Shown: positions 10,251 through 18,124 of the stretch, piece by piece
Layout of the letters: each line of letters begins with the position of its first letter
Position numbering within the stretch: the first letter of the stretch is position 1
Assembly: GCF_022489025.1 (NCBI RefSeq)
Contig: NZ_JAKVTG010000014.1
Coordinates: 22,911-86,910, forward strand
Reading direction: 5' to 3'
DNA: 64,000 bases
From: Planococcus halocryophilus
GTDB lineage: Bacteria; Bacillota; Bacilli; Bacillales_A; Planococcaceae
Notes under the pieces: model-generated
The model's input: the letters and a program-made list of their open reading frames with translations, nothing else
What the model was told of the DNA's origin: nothing
Database searches by the model: none
Position numbers and translations under genes: made by a program

Positions 10251-10361
10251 ATGCAAGATTTCATGATATTTTATGCACCTTTTCTGGTGTTAATAGGAGC
10301 GATTGTTTTTGGATTTTGGTTTTCGTTAAAAGACGGTCCGATTACAAAGGACCGGGAGTAA
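10251..10361 (+). CDS. cydS: Small cytochrome bd subunit CydS
   Basis: This 36-codon gene encodes one transmembrane helix starting MQDFMIFYAP, with FWFSLKD at the membrane exit and a charged tail. It has a perfect AAAGGAGG ribosome site nine bases before ATG and sits between cydB and the operon terminator. From memory, the Geobacillus thermodenitrificans CydS subunit begins MQTFLIMYAP and has FW..LKD at the same place, so the match is close despite the length. In that structure CydS shields a heme cavity of CydA. Confidence 0.9.
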   Translation: MQDFMIFYAPFLVLIGAIVFGFWFSLKDGPITKDRE

Positions 10362-10363
10362 CG

Positions 10364-10396
10364 ACGCGTGCAGGCTTTTGCCTGCCGCGTTTTTTT
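10364..10396 (+). terminator. Terminator of the cydABS operon
   Basis: An 11-bp GC-rich stem with one bulged T (10364-10375 with 10380-10390) and a four-base loop is followed by seven T. Confidence 0.9.
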
Positions 10397-10433
10397 GTTG
10401 TATGATAGGTAGATGTGAAATGGAGTGAGCGTT

Positions 10434-11795
10434 TTGAAACCAGTAAATAAAAATGACCGAATCACGGTTCATGTTGAAGATTTGACGCACGACGGAGCGG
10501 GCGTAGCAAAAGTTGATGGATACCCACTATTTGTACCAGGCGCATTACCTGGAGAAGATGTTGTGGTTCATGTGTTAAAAACGTTAAAATCATATGGCTT
10601 TGCAAAGCTTATTGAAATACAAAAAGCTTCTCCTTTTCGTGTTACAGCTCCTTGTCCAGTGTTTGATACATGTGGAGGCTGTCAGATTCAGCACTTGTCC
10701 TACGAAGGGCAAATGACCTTTAAACAGAAATTGGTGCGCGATGCCATTACACGTATTGGCAAGTTACCAGATGTACCTGTGCATCCTGTTAAAGGAATGG
10801 AAGATCCGTGGCGTTACCGTAATAAATCTCAAATTCCTTTTGGTACTCAAAATGGCAAAGTGGTTGCTGGATTTTATCAGCCACGTTCGCATGATATCGC
10901 AGACACCGATACGTGTTTAATTCAAACGCCTGAAGCAGATGCGATTATGGTCGCGTTGAAAAAGAACTTGATCGACATGGGCATTGAACCTTACGAAGAA
11001 GCAACACATCGTGGCATGCTTCGTCATGTTGTTGTTCGTAAAGCACGAGCGACGGGAGAAATTATGGTCGTGTTAGTGACGAAGAAAAAGAAATTTCCTC
11101 AAGCACAACGTGCCATTGAATTGATTCAATCAACTGTTCCGGAAGTGACATCGATTGTCCAAAACATTAATCCTGAAAAGACCAACGTTATTTTTGGTAA
11201 CGAAACCTTGACACTTTGGGGCAAAGATGTGATTGAAGATCGAATTGGGGATGTTCGTTTTGAAATTTCAGCACGCTCGTTTTATCAAATTAATCCTGTA
11301 CAAACAGAAGTTCTGTACGGACAAGCGCTTGCGTATGCTCAGCTAACAGGTGAAGAAACTGTAATTGATGCGTATTGCGGCATTGGTACCATTTCATTAT
11401 TCCTTGCGCAACGAGCTAAATTTGTCATGGGTGTTGAAATTGTGCCGCAAGCAATTGAAGACGCTAAACGCAACGCGGAACTAAATGGTTTAACAAATAC
11501 ATTATTTGAAGCAGGGCCTGCTGAACAAGTGATTCCGCGCTGGTATAAAGAAGGTAAGAAAGCAGACGTCTTAGTTGTAGACCCACCGCGTAAAGGCTGT
11601 GATGAGCAGCTGTTACACACAATACTGAAACAACGTCCAACACGAGTTGTTTACGTTTCGTGTAATCCGGCAACACTTGCACGCGATTTACGCATACTCG
11701 AAGACGGTGGTTATCGTACGAAAGAAGTACAGCCTGTCGATATGTTCCCACAGTCGACTCATTGTGAAGCAGTGGCATGGTTAGAGTTGGTTTAA
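10434..11795 (+). CDS. rlmCD: 23S rRNA (uracil-C5)-methyltransferase RlmCD
   Basis: The 453-residue protein has an N-terminal TRAM domain (residues 5-65), an iron-sulfur cysteine cluster (Cys74, Cys80, Cys83 plus a Cys near 163), and a C-terminal SAM domain (DAYCGIGTISLFLA, VDPPRKGCDEQLL, catalytic YVSCNPATLARDL). In B. subtilis RlmCD (yefA), next to dgkB, makes both m5U747 and m5U1939. A TGGAG site eight bases upstream favours TTG 10434; the GTG at 10425 lies inside that site. A second paralogue lies at 41875-43239 on the other strand. Confidence 0.94.
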   Translation: MKPVNKNDRITVHVEDLTHDGAGVAKVDGYPLFVPGALPGEDVVVHVLKTLKSYGFAKLIEIQKASPFRVTAPCPVFDTCGGCQIQHLSYEGQMTFKQKLVRDAITRIGKLPDVPVHPVKGMEDPWRYRNKSQIPFGTQNGKVVAGFYQPRSHDIADTDTCLIQTPEADAIMVALKKNLIDMGIEPYEEATHRGMLRHVVVRKARATGEIMVVLVTKKKKFPQAQRAIELIQSTVPEVTSIVQNINPEKTNVIFGNETLTLWGKDVIEDRIGDVRFEISARSFYQINPVQTEVLYGQALAYAQLTGEETVIDAYCGIGTISLFLAQRAKFVMGVEIVPQAIEDAKRNAELNGLTNTLFEAGPAEQVIPRWYKEGKKADVLVVDPPRKGCDEQLLHTILKQRPTRVVYVSCNPATLARDLRILEDGGYRTKEVQPVDMFPQSTHCEAVAWLELV

Positions 11796-11810
11796 TCACA
11801 TAGGGAAACA

Positions 11811-11846
11811 AAAAAGTTGTCTACTCCAAGTAGACAACTTTTTTTT
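11811..11846. terminator. Bidirectional terminator between rlmCD and the SRPBCC gene
   Basis: A 10-bp perfect stem (11816-11825 with 11829-11838) has a three-base loop and A/T runs on both sides. It separates convergent genes. Confidence 0.9.
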
Positions 11847-11860
11847 ATTTATTAGAAGTG

Positions 11861-12313
11861 TTAATTCGCTTCGCAATATTTTTTTATATCTTCAAGATCT
11901 ACTTCGAGTGCTTTTTTCATTGATTTCTTCATAAAAATACTGAAAATACCGCTTATAACTTTAGCCATTAAATTTATAGATTCACCTTCAAAAGACATTT
12001 CAAGAGTGACAATATCATTACTTTTTTCAGTGATATTTAAACGAGACACATAAATGGCACCGTGACTTTCAGCTCGTGTTTGATAATAATGGTACTTCTC
12101 GCTATGAGTGATCCACATCACTTCTTGTGCTTCTTTTCCAAACATTTTCCGAGTTTCTCTCCACTTTAATCCAACAAGGTCACCTTCAACTGGATGCAAA
12201 ATTTCAATATTGATAATCCCACTGATGACATTGGCTGAGTTTTCAATATCGGTAATAGCGCTCCATACTTTTTCTTTTGTGCTATTAATGTCTATTTGAG
12301 TCGAAACTTTCAT
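11861..12313 (-). CDS. SRPBCC family (polyketide cyclase-like) protein
   Basis: The 150-residue protein begins VSTQIDINSTKEKVWSAITDIENSANV, the standard start of the START/SRPBCC hydrophobic-pocket fold, and ends with a long amphipathic helix (KKALEVDLEDIKKYCE). The middle part has the expected beta strands (LKWRETRKMFGKEAQEVMWIT). Members bind lipids or small hydrophobic molecules, and the ligand is unknown here. It is a single gene with a pyrimidine-rich complement just upstream of ATG 12313 that gives a GGGGGG ribosome site on the minus strand. Confidence 0.8.
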   Translation of the reverse strand: MKVSTQIDINSTKEKVWSAITDIENSANVISGIINIEILHPVEGDLVGLKWRETRKMFGKEAQEVMWITHSEKYHYYQTRAESHGAIYVSRLNITEKSNDIVTLEMSFEGESINLMAKVISGIFSIFMKKSMKKALEVDLEDIKKYCEAN

Positions 12314-12557
12314 GTATAAGCCCCCCTTGTGTTTAGTAGGTAATTATTCTTAGTTAAAATTGTATCTTACTTGAAGTTATATATCTATGGAGAGGCAGGT
12401 TATTACCACTATTCACTCGGCAAGTACCTGTCAAATAGAAGTAAATGAGTATAGTTCCAATTGTTAAAAAAAGTTTGTAGAGTTTATTTATTGGTTAGGT
12501 TTTAAAAGAATTACTAAAAGGGTAAAGACAATAGAATACTTTTAGAAGGAGAGAACG

Positions 12558-12722
12558 ATGAACATGGAACAAATACCCGAGTCAAAATTCACTGATAAAC
12601 GTGAAACTATCATTCAAGGGTTAGTCGACCAAAATGTTTTTAAAATTAATGGCAGACAATTATATGAAACTTCACTTTATGAATTAATGAAAACTTATAC
12701 AGAAACAGACCAAGCCGGCTAA
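12558..12722 (+). CDS. Small Fur-regulated basic protein (FbpA)-like protein
   Basis: A 54-residue protein with an AGAAGGAGAG ribosome site before ATG 12558. The core reads KRETIIQGLVDQNVFKI followed by GRQLYETSLYELMKTY. This fits the Fur_reg_FbpA/B pattern as I remember it: K/R-rich helix, then L...G.FK...RQLYELTL.EL...Y. In B. subtilis such proteins act in the iron-sparing response with the sRNA FsrA. I could not find a convincing Fur box upstream, so iron control is inferred from the family only. The stop codon lies in the loop of the terminator hairpin. Confidence 0.65.
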   Translation: MNMEQIPESKFTDKRETIIQGLVDQNVFKINGRQLYETSLYELMKTYTETDQAG

Positions 12723-12735
12723 GCTCGGCTTTTTT
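12712..12735 (+). terminator. Terminator overlapping the end of the FbpA-like gene
   Basis: A 6-bp stem (12712-12717 with 12726-12731) is followed by a T run. The stop codon is in the loop. Confidence 0.7.
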
Positions 12736-12756
12736 CAATGGCTGATTATAAGCATA

Positions 12757-13000
12757 ATGGGAATAGCGATTCATGATGAAAAATTGGAGAATTATCGCGA
12801 GGCGCGATTGGATGAATGACTATTGCCGAAATGCAACAAGAAATGACGAGTGGCAATCGGTACCATTTGGTTATGGTCAAACAGGTAAACCTTTTGGTAT
12901 CACATTTTGGGGGCAAGCATTTATTGAACCCATGTTGATTGAATATACTTACGCATTCGGACAAAAAGTAAAAAGACGTCGTAAACCAAAAACCATTTGA
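12757..13000 (+). pseudogene. Amidase relic with a large internal deletion
   Basis: Three frames each carry a piece of an amidase-signature enzyme. Frame 1 (from 12757) reads an N-terminal stretch with EKLENYREARLDE and then stops. Frame 3 (from 12816) reads MTIAEMQQEMTSG, the usual N-terminal helix of amidases. Frame 2 (to TGA 13000) reads VPFGYGQTGKPFGITFWGQ and EYTYAFGQKVK, the conserved amidase C terminus. The catalytic core, about 400 codons in intact relatives, is missing. The 75-codon open frame at 12773-13000 has no clear ribosome site, so I treat the region as a decayed gene. Confidence 0.75.
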
Positions 13001-13020
13001 GCGATTTGTTTCCAAATATA

Positions 13021-13053
13021 AAAAACGAAGCCAATAAACCGGCTTCGTTTTTT
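13021..13053. terminator. Bidirectional terminator between the amidase relic and tetR
   Basis: The stem 13021-13032 with 13041-13052 has an eight-base loop and A/T runs on both sides. Confidence 0.85.
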
Positions 13054-13056
13054 ATT

Positions 13057-13917
13057 TCATTTCATAGTTGCGACATGTTTCCACAATTGTTCAACCAGAA
13101 TGGATAATTCAGATTCAATCATCTTGTCATTTGCTAACGTAGTCAAAACACTTTCAATCAATGGTTTTCTAGGTTTTTCTGCGACGATTTCTGTTGATAA
13201 AAAATAAACCAATTGTTGTGTCTTTGGATAATGTTTTATCTTCTCTGTATAAGCTTGAAACCTCGTAGAAAGCTCTTCAACACTAATAGCATCAGCTAAT
13301 GTTGTTGAAGGTAATTTTAAATTCTTGAGAAAGCTGTCTTTCGCTGCTATTTGAAGAGTAACGGTTGCTTGCAAGCGACGAATAACAAAAGCAGACAGGT
13401 TTTCTGCGGGTAATTCTTCTGTAGAAGAAAGACGCCATAAGTGAATCAATTGTTGAACGTAACCGTGAACAAAAGCGGCATTTTCTAAAGCATAAGGAGC
13501 AGCTTCTTTGCCGAAAACATCAATAATCCGTGAAGAAATCCACTCCATCTCCAGTGTGTATTGTTTAACGGAAAAGGCTTTGAGTTCGGGATCTTGTGAA
13601 TAGAAGATACTTTCGTAAAGAGCAAAGAGATTTTTTTCAAGGTTGAGTTTAATGCGGATATACAATTGTTGTGCTAAAACTTCAGGGTCATTCGCAGGCA
13701 ACCCAACAGCCGCCGCTAATCGTTGCTGACGAATTTCGCTGCCAATGGATTCCATGATCGCCATCAGACATTCAGATTTAGAACCGAAATAGTTATAAAA
13801 AGTTCCTTTAGAAACTCCGGCTTCGTCTAGTATGTCTTGGATAGAAGTTGGATTATAGCCTCTATTGATAAAAAGTTCATAAGCAGCGGTTAATATTTGT
13901 TGTTTTTTAGGATTCAT
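13057..13917 (-). CDS. TetR/AcrR family transcriptional regulator
   Basis: The 286-residue regulator has an N-terminal helix-turn-helix (residues 1-50: ILTAAYELFINRGY, TSIQDILDEAGVSKGTFYNYF) and a long ligand-binding domain. It diverges from an MFS efflux gene, the common repressor/pump layout, so it probably represses that pump and itself. ATG 13917 is preferred over an upstream in-frame GTG (13926) because AAGGTGAGG lies just upstream of it. Two matching inverted repeats lie in the divergent region, one next to each promoter. The inducer is unknown. Confidence 0.92.
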   Translation of the reverse strand: MNPKKQQILTAAYELFINRGYNPTSIQDILDEAGVSKGTFYNYFGSKSECLMAIMESIGSEIRQQRLAAAVGLPANDPEVLAQQLYIRIKLNLEKNLFALYESIFYSQDPELKAFSVKQYTLEMEWISSRIIDVFGKEAAPYALENAAFVHGYVQQLIHLWRLSSTEELPAENLSAFVIRRLQATVTLQIAAKDSFLKNLKLPSTTLADAISVEELSTRFQAYTEKIKHYPKTQQLVYFLSTEIVAEKPRKPLIESVLTTLANDKMIESELSILVEQLWKHVATMK

Positions 13918-13929
13918 ATACCTCACCTT

Positions 13930-13944
13930 TATACCGTTAGTTTA
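13930..13944. promoter_or_regulatory. Putative TetR operator 1 (tetR side)
   Basis: TATAC-N5-GTTTA, an imperfect inverted repeat, overlaps the likely -10 region and 5' end of tetR. It has the same half-sites and spacing as the repeat at 14015-14029. Confidence 0.5.
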
Positions 13945-14004
13945 TTTAATAATAACTTTAAAATCCTTTTATATCAACGTTTTTTATTTATTTAAACTAA
14001 AAAC

Positions 14005-14033
14005 TTGAAAATTTTATACAACCGGTATAGAAT
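14005..14033 (+). promoter_or_regulatory. Promoter of the MFS efflux gene
   Basis: TTGAAA (14005-14010) and TAGAAT (14028-14033) are spaced by 17 bases. The inverted repeat 14015-14029 fills the spacer, so a bound repressor would block polymerase. Confidence 0.6.
14015..14029. promoter_or_regulatory. Putative TetR operator 2 (efflux side)
   Basis: TATAC-N5-GTATA is a perfect inverted repeat with five-base spacing, placed between the -35 and -10 boxes of the efflux gene. Confidence 0.6.
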
Positions 14034-14084
14034 AATCAAATGAAGAAATAGAAAATGTATATCATTTACGGAGGAAACAAGAAA

Positions 14085-15554
14085 ATGACAGAACAGAAAA
14101 GAACCCCTTATGGCATTATCGCCATTTTATTTACTGGAGCATTTGTAGCGATTTTTAATCAGACCTTGTTGAATATTGCGCTCCCTGAAATAATGCTTGA
14201 TCTAAATATTGAAGCCTCAACGGCACAGTGGCTTGTAACTGGCTATATGTTGGTCAACGGAATTTTGATACCGGCAAGTGCTTTTTTTATACAACGGTAT
14301 TCTAACCGCTCGATTTTTATCATAGCAATGTCTTTATTTGTGTTAGGTACGTTATTTGCGGCAATTGCGCCTGTATTTAGCATATTATTAATCGGCAGAA
14401 TGATTCAAGCGTCTGGTGCGGCATTGATGATGCCATTATTGATGAATGTTATGCTAGCTGCGTTTCCTGTTGAAAAGCGAGGATCTGCCATGGGTGTTTT
14501 CGGATTAGTTATGGTTGTTGCACCCGCAATCGGTCCTACACTTTCTGGGTTTATCGTCGAACATTATTCGTGGCGTGTTCTGTTTTGGATTGTTTTACCG
14601 ATTGCATTAGTTCCACTCTTATTAGGAATTTTTAAATTGAAAAACTTAACGTTCCAAGACAGAAACATCTCGCTTGATAAAGCGTCACTCATTCTTTCAA
14701 GTTTAGGATTTGGTGGCGTGTTATACGGGTTTAGCTCAGCTGGAACATTAGGCTGGGATAGCACGACTGTAATAGTAACAATTCTTATCGGTGTCGTATC
14801 ACTAGTCGTATTTGGACTTCGCCAATTAAAATTGGACGAACCATTACTGGAAATTCGAATTTATAAATACCCAATGTTCGCATTGTCTTCTGCGATATCA
14901 ATTGCCTTATCCATGTCGATGTTCTCGGCCATGATTTTAATGCCAATTTATGTTCAGACCATAAAAGGGATTTCGCCGATTGACTCTGGACTACTTATGT
15001 TACCTGGAGCATTGATCATGGGCTTCATGTCTCCTGTAACCGGTCGTTTGTTTGACCGCTTCGGTGCAAAAGTATTAGCGATTCCGGGGCTGGCCATTGT
15101 TGTCATCACAACTTATATGTTCAGTCAATTAAACCTAGATACGAGTTATGTTAGTATTATGTTGATATATACATTGCGGATGTTCGGAATCTCTATGGTC
15201 ATGATGCCTGTCATGACAAACGGCTTAAATACATTGCCAATTAAAGCGTACCCACATGGAACTGCCATAAATAATACATTACAGCAAGTAGCAGGGGCTG
15301 TTGGTTCTGCGTTTTTAATAACCATCATGAACACGCGAACGTCAGCTACAGCGCAAGACTTAGCGGCAAATGGAATAGCACCAGAAGATATAAAAAATTT
15401 AGCAATGCTTGATGGCATTAACTTTTCATTTTTCGTTTCAACATTTATTGCGCTTGTTTCTTTAGTTCTTGCGTTCTTTATAAAAAAACCAGTTAGACCA
15501 GTAACTGAAGCAGAAAAAGAAATTGTTTATAGCAGAAGAGAAGTAACTGAATAA
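14085..15554 (+). CDS. MFS multidrug efflux transporter, DHA2 (EmrB/QacA/LmrB) family
   Basis: The 489-residue membrane protein has about 14 hydrophobic segments. It carries DHA2 landmarks: FNQTLLNIALPEIMLDL in helix 1, TAQWLVTGYMLVNG in helix 2, and a GPTLSGFI motif-C-like segment in helix 5. Such pumps exchange protons for drugs or toxic compounds. The GGAGG site at 14070-14074 supports ATG 14085 rather than the upstream ATG 14055. It is divergently transcribed from a TetR regulator, whose likely operator lies inside this gene's promoter. The substrate cannot be told. Confidence 0.92.
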   Translation: MTEQKRTPYGIIAILFTGAFVAIFNQTLLNIALPEIMLDLNIEASTAQWLVTGYMLVNGILIPASAFFIQRYSNRSIFIIAMSLFVLGTLFAAIAPVFSILLIGRMIQASGAALMMPLLMNVMLAAFPVEKRGSAMGVFGLVMVVAPAIGPTLSGFIVEHYSWRVLFWIVLPIALVPLLLGIFKLKNLTFQDRNISLDKASLILSSLGFGGVLYGFSSAGTLGWDSTTVIVTILIGVVSLVVFGLRQLKLDEPLLEIRIYKYPMFALSSAISIALSMSMFSAMILMPIYVQTIKGISPIDSGLLMLPGALIMGFMSPVTGRLFDRFGAKVLAIPGLAIVVITTYMFSQLNLDTSYVSIMLIYTLRMFGISMVMMPVMTNGLNTLPIKAYPHGTAINNTLQQVAGAVGSAFLITIMNTRTSATAQDLAANGIAPEDIKNLAMLDGINFSFFVSTFIALVSLVLAFFIKKPVRPVTEAEKEIVYSRREVTE

Positions 15555-15561
15555 TGAATAG

Positions 15562-15590
15562 AACCAGTCTGAATTCAGGCTGGTTTTTAT
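15562..15590 (+). terminator. Terminator of the MFS efflux gene
   Basis: A 10-bp stem (15562-15571 with 15576-15585) with an AATT loop is followed by T residues. Confidence 0.8.
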
Positions 15591-15686
15591 TTATAAGTGG
15601 AGATTTATCTAGAACATAGTCAAGCTGATAAGTAGGGAAATGTTCCACTTGATTTTGGTTCGGAAAAGACGGTGAAACCGCAAATA

Positions 15687-15695
15687 TGGTACACT
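15687..15695 (+). promoter_or_regulatory. Extended -10 promoter of the helicase/aminopeptidase genes
   Basis: TGGTACACT matches an extended -10 box, about 30 bases before the helicase start. Confidence 0.45.
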
Positions 15696-15725
15696 TAAAG
15701 CATTGAAAAAAAGGTGGAATCGCAA

Positions 15726-16886
15726 ATGACTTTTATAAAAGAACTAAGTCCAATATGGCAAGAAAAATGGGAAAAAGCTGGATTTGAAGCGACAATGCCG
15801 ATTCAAGATCAGATGATTCCAGAAATGTTAGCAGGCAATGATATCGTAGCAGAATCTCCGACGGGTTCGGGCAAAACTTTGGCATACGTCTTGCCGATTT
15901 TAGAACGAGTGAATCCTGAAAAACCAGCAATTCAAGCAATGATTGTAGCACCGTCACAAGAATTATCGATGCAAATCGTCAATGTTTTACGTGAGTGGAC
16001 AGAAGGAACCGCTATAACCGTGACACAATTGATTGGCGGAGCAAACATGCAACGCCAATTAGAAAAGCTTAAGAAAAAACCAACAATCGTAGTCGGTACA
16101 CCAGGACGATTAAACGAATTGGTGAAAACGAAGAAACTCAAAATGCATGAAATTCGCATGTTGGTATTGGATGAAGGCGACCAGTTAATGGCGCGTGAGC
16201 ATCGGAACATTATGAAAGACTTGATCGAAAAAACGCAACACGATCGCCAATTGGTTCTTGTATCAGCGACGATCACCGAAGAAATTGAACTCGTAGCCGA
16301 ACGTTTAATGCAACATCCGACACGGCTTAAAGTTACGGCAGAAGATTTACCGATGTTCGGTGAAGTGACGCATTCATTTATCAAAGTAGATGAGCGTGAT
16401 AAAACGGAATTGTTGCGTAGCATTTCGCATATTCCAGGTATGAAAGCATTGGCATTTGTTAATAATTTAGATCAATTGCTAATGAAAGAAAACAAATTGA
16501 AATTCCGTGATGCCAAAATTGTCACATTGCATTCTGAAATGAAAAAAGACGAGCGTAAAAAAGCATTAGATGCTTTCCGTAAAGGGGAAGTAGCTGTGTT
16601 AATCGCGACAGAAGTGGCAGCTCGTGGATTAGATATTGACTTAGTAACGCATGTTGTCCATGTAGATGTTCCGCAAACGATTGAACAATATTTGCATCGT
16701 TCAGGTAGAACAGGTAGAGCAGGAGCAGATGGGGAAGTATTGACTTTATTGGCATATGCTGATGAACGTCATTATAAAAAATTCACAAAAGAATTACCTT
16801 CGAAGCCTGTTCAAAAAATTATCCACGGTGGGAAGTTAATCGAAGGCTCAAGTAAAACCATTGCGGCAAAGGGGAATAAACGATGA
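15726..16886 (+). CDS. DEAD-box RNA helicase, YfmL type
   Basis: The 386-residue helicase has all core motifs: Q motif (ATMPIQDQMIP), motif I SPTGSGKT, Ia PSQELS, Ib GTPGRL, II as DEGD rather than DEAD, III SAT, V ATEVAARGLD and VI HRSGRTGRAG. The short length and lack of a C-terminal RNA-binding extension fit YfmL, which in B. subtilis acts in ribosome assembly and cold fitness. An AAAAAGGTGG site supports ATG 15726. The stop overlaps the next gene by four bases, so the two are translationally coupled. Confidence 0.9.
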   Translation: MTFIKELSPIWQEKWEKAGFEATMPIQDQMIPEMLAGNDIVAESPTGSGKTLAYVLPILERVNPEKPAIQAMIVAPSQELSMQIVNVLREWTEGTAITVTQLIGGANMQRQLEKLKKKPTIVVGTPGRLNELVKTKKLKMHEIRMLVLDEGDQLMAREHRNIMKDLIEKTQHDRQLVLVSATITEEIELVAERLMQHPTRLKVTAEDLPMFGEVTHSFIKVDERDKTELLRSISHIPGMKALAFVNNLDQLLMKENKLKFRDAKIVTLHSEMKKDERKKALDAFRKGEVAVLIATEVAARGLDIDLVTHVVHVDVPQTIEQYLHRSGRTGRAGADGEVLTLLAYADERHYKKFTKELPSKPVQKIIHGGKLIEGSSKTIAAKGNKR

Positions 16887-18112
16887 ACTTTCAGGAAAAG
16901 CTCGAACAATACGCCGAATTAACGGTCTATGTAGGGTTAAATGTTCAAAAAGGACAATTTGTCGTCATTAACACGACGACAGATACACTTGAATTTACAC
17001 GACTAGTTGTTAAAAAAGCATACGAAGCAGGAGCAAAACGTGTCCAAGTTAATTACGAAGATCCAGTACTTACTCGTACGCATTTTGAATTAGCACCAGA
17101 AGATGCATTTAAAGAGTTTCCACAATGGCCAGTTGTTCAGCGCGATGAAGTAATTAATACAGGAGGTTGTTTCCTATGGATTGATGCTGAAGACCCTGAC
17201 TTACTGACAGGAATTCCAGCAAAACGTTTAGCAGACTGGCAGAAAACTGCCGGGAAAGCGTTAGAACGTTACCGTCAAGCCGTCGGAACAGATAAAGTCG
17301 CTTGGTCGATTGTAGCGATTCCATCGCCAAAATGGGCACAGAAAGTCTTTCCGGAATTGCCAGCAGATCAACAAATGGAAGCTTTGTGGCAGGCTATCTT
17401 TAAAACAGTAAGAATTGGTGAAGGCAATGCCGTGGAAGCTTGGAAAAACCATATTGCTTTCTTAGAAAAGCGTGCTGCACAATTAAACGATAAACGTTAT
17501 GTGAAATTGCAGTATAGTGCACCTGGAACAGATTTGACGATTGAACTTCCAGACAAGCATATATGGATGTCTGGTGCGTCAAAAACACCTCAAGGCAATC
17601 CGTTTATTGCGAATATGCCGACAGAAGAAGTTTATACCGTGCCTTTAAAACATGGAGTAGACGGTACCGTTCGTAATACTAAGCCTTTAGTTTATCAAGG
17701 CAATGTGATTGACGGCTTTACCCTAACTTTTGAAAAAGGAAAAATTGTTGATGCTCAGGCAGAAACAGGACAAGAACTTCTGAATGAAATGATCAATGCA
17801 GATGAAGGAGCGGCATATTTAGGTGAAGTCGCATTAGTGCCGCACCATTCACCGATTTCGGATTCGAATATTCTATTTTATAATACGCTGTTTGATGAAA
17901 ATGCCTCGAATCATTTAGCAATTGGTGATTCTTATCCAACTTGTTATGAAGGTGCACGTGATTTAGAGCGCAAACAATTAGCTGCAATAGGACTCAACAC
18001 GTCACTTGTCCATGAAGATTTTATGATTGGCAGTGACGGCATGGATATAGACGGTATTATGGCAGATGGTTCAAAAGAGCCTATTTTCCGAAATGGAAAC
18101 TGGGCATTCTAA
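16883..18112 (+). CDS. M29 family (thermophilic) aminopeptidase, copy 1
   Basis: The 409-residue protein is close in length to B. subtilis AmpS (410). The family uses two metal ions to remove N-terminal residues from peptides. Typical segments are FQEKLEQYAELTVYVGLNVQKGQ at the start, MPTEEVYTVP, GEVALVPHHSPISDSNILFYNTLFDENASNHLAIG with likely metal ligands, and HEDFMIGS.MDIDG near the end. It overlaps the helicase gene by four bases and precedes an SGNH hydrolase by 12. A second, diverged copy lies at 28293-29525 on the minus strand. Confidence 0.93.
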   Translation: MNFQEKLEQYAELTVYVGLNVQKGQFVVINTTTDTLEFTRLVVKKAYEAGAKRVQVNYEDPVLTRTHFELAPEDAFKEFPQWPVVQRDEVINTGGCFLWIDAEDPDLLTGIPAKRLADWQKTAGKALERYRQAVGTDKVAWSIVAIPSPKWAQKVFPELPADQQMEALWQAIFKTVRIGEGNAVEAWKNHIAFLEKRAAQLNDKRYVKLQYSAPGTDLTIELPDKHIWMSGASKTPQGNPFIANMPTEEVYTVPLKHGVDGTVRNTKPLVYQGNVIDGFTLTFEKGKIVDAQAETGQELLNEMINADEGAAYLGEVALVPHHSPISDSNILFYNTLFDENASNHLAIGDSYPTCYEGARDLERKQLAAIGLNTSLVHEDFMIGSDGMDIDGIMADGSKEPIFRNGNWAF

Positions 18113-18124
18113 GAGGTGATAGCA

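Noticed and set aside
10127..10405. 92-residue open frame overlapping cydB, cydS and the terminator
   Set aside because: It is a shadow in another frame, reading through the terminator; cydS in the correct frame has the ribosome site and homology.
12314..12557. Fur box upstream of the FbpA-like gene
   Set aside because: I compared the AT-rich stretches with GATAATGATTATC repeats and found no convincing match.
12773..13000. An intact 75-residue open frame
   Set aside because: It is the C terminus of an amidase with an unrelated first third and no clear ribosome site. The N-terminal amidase pieces are in other frames, so it is a relic, not a gene.
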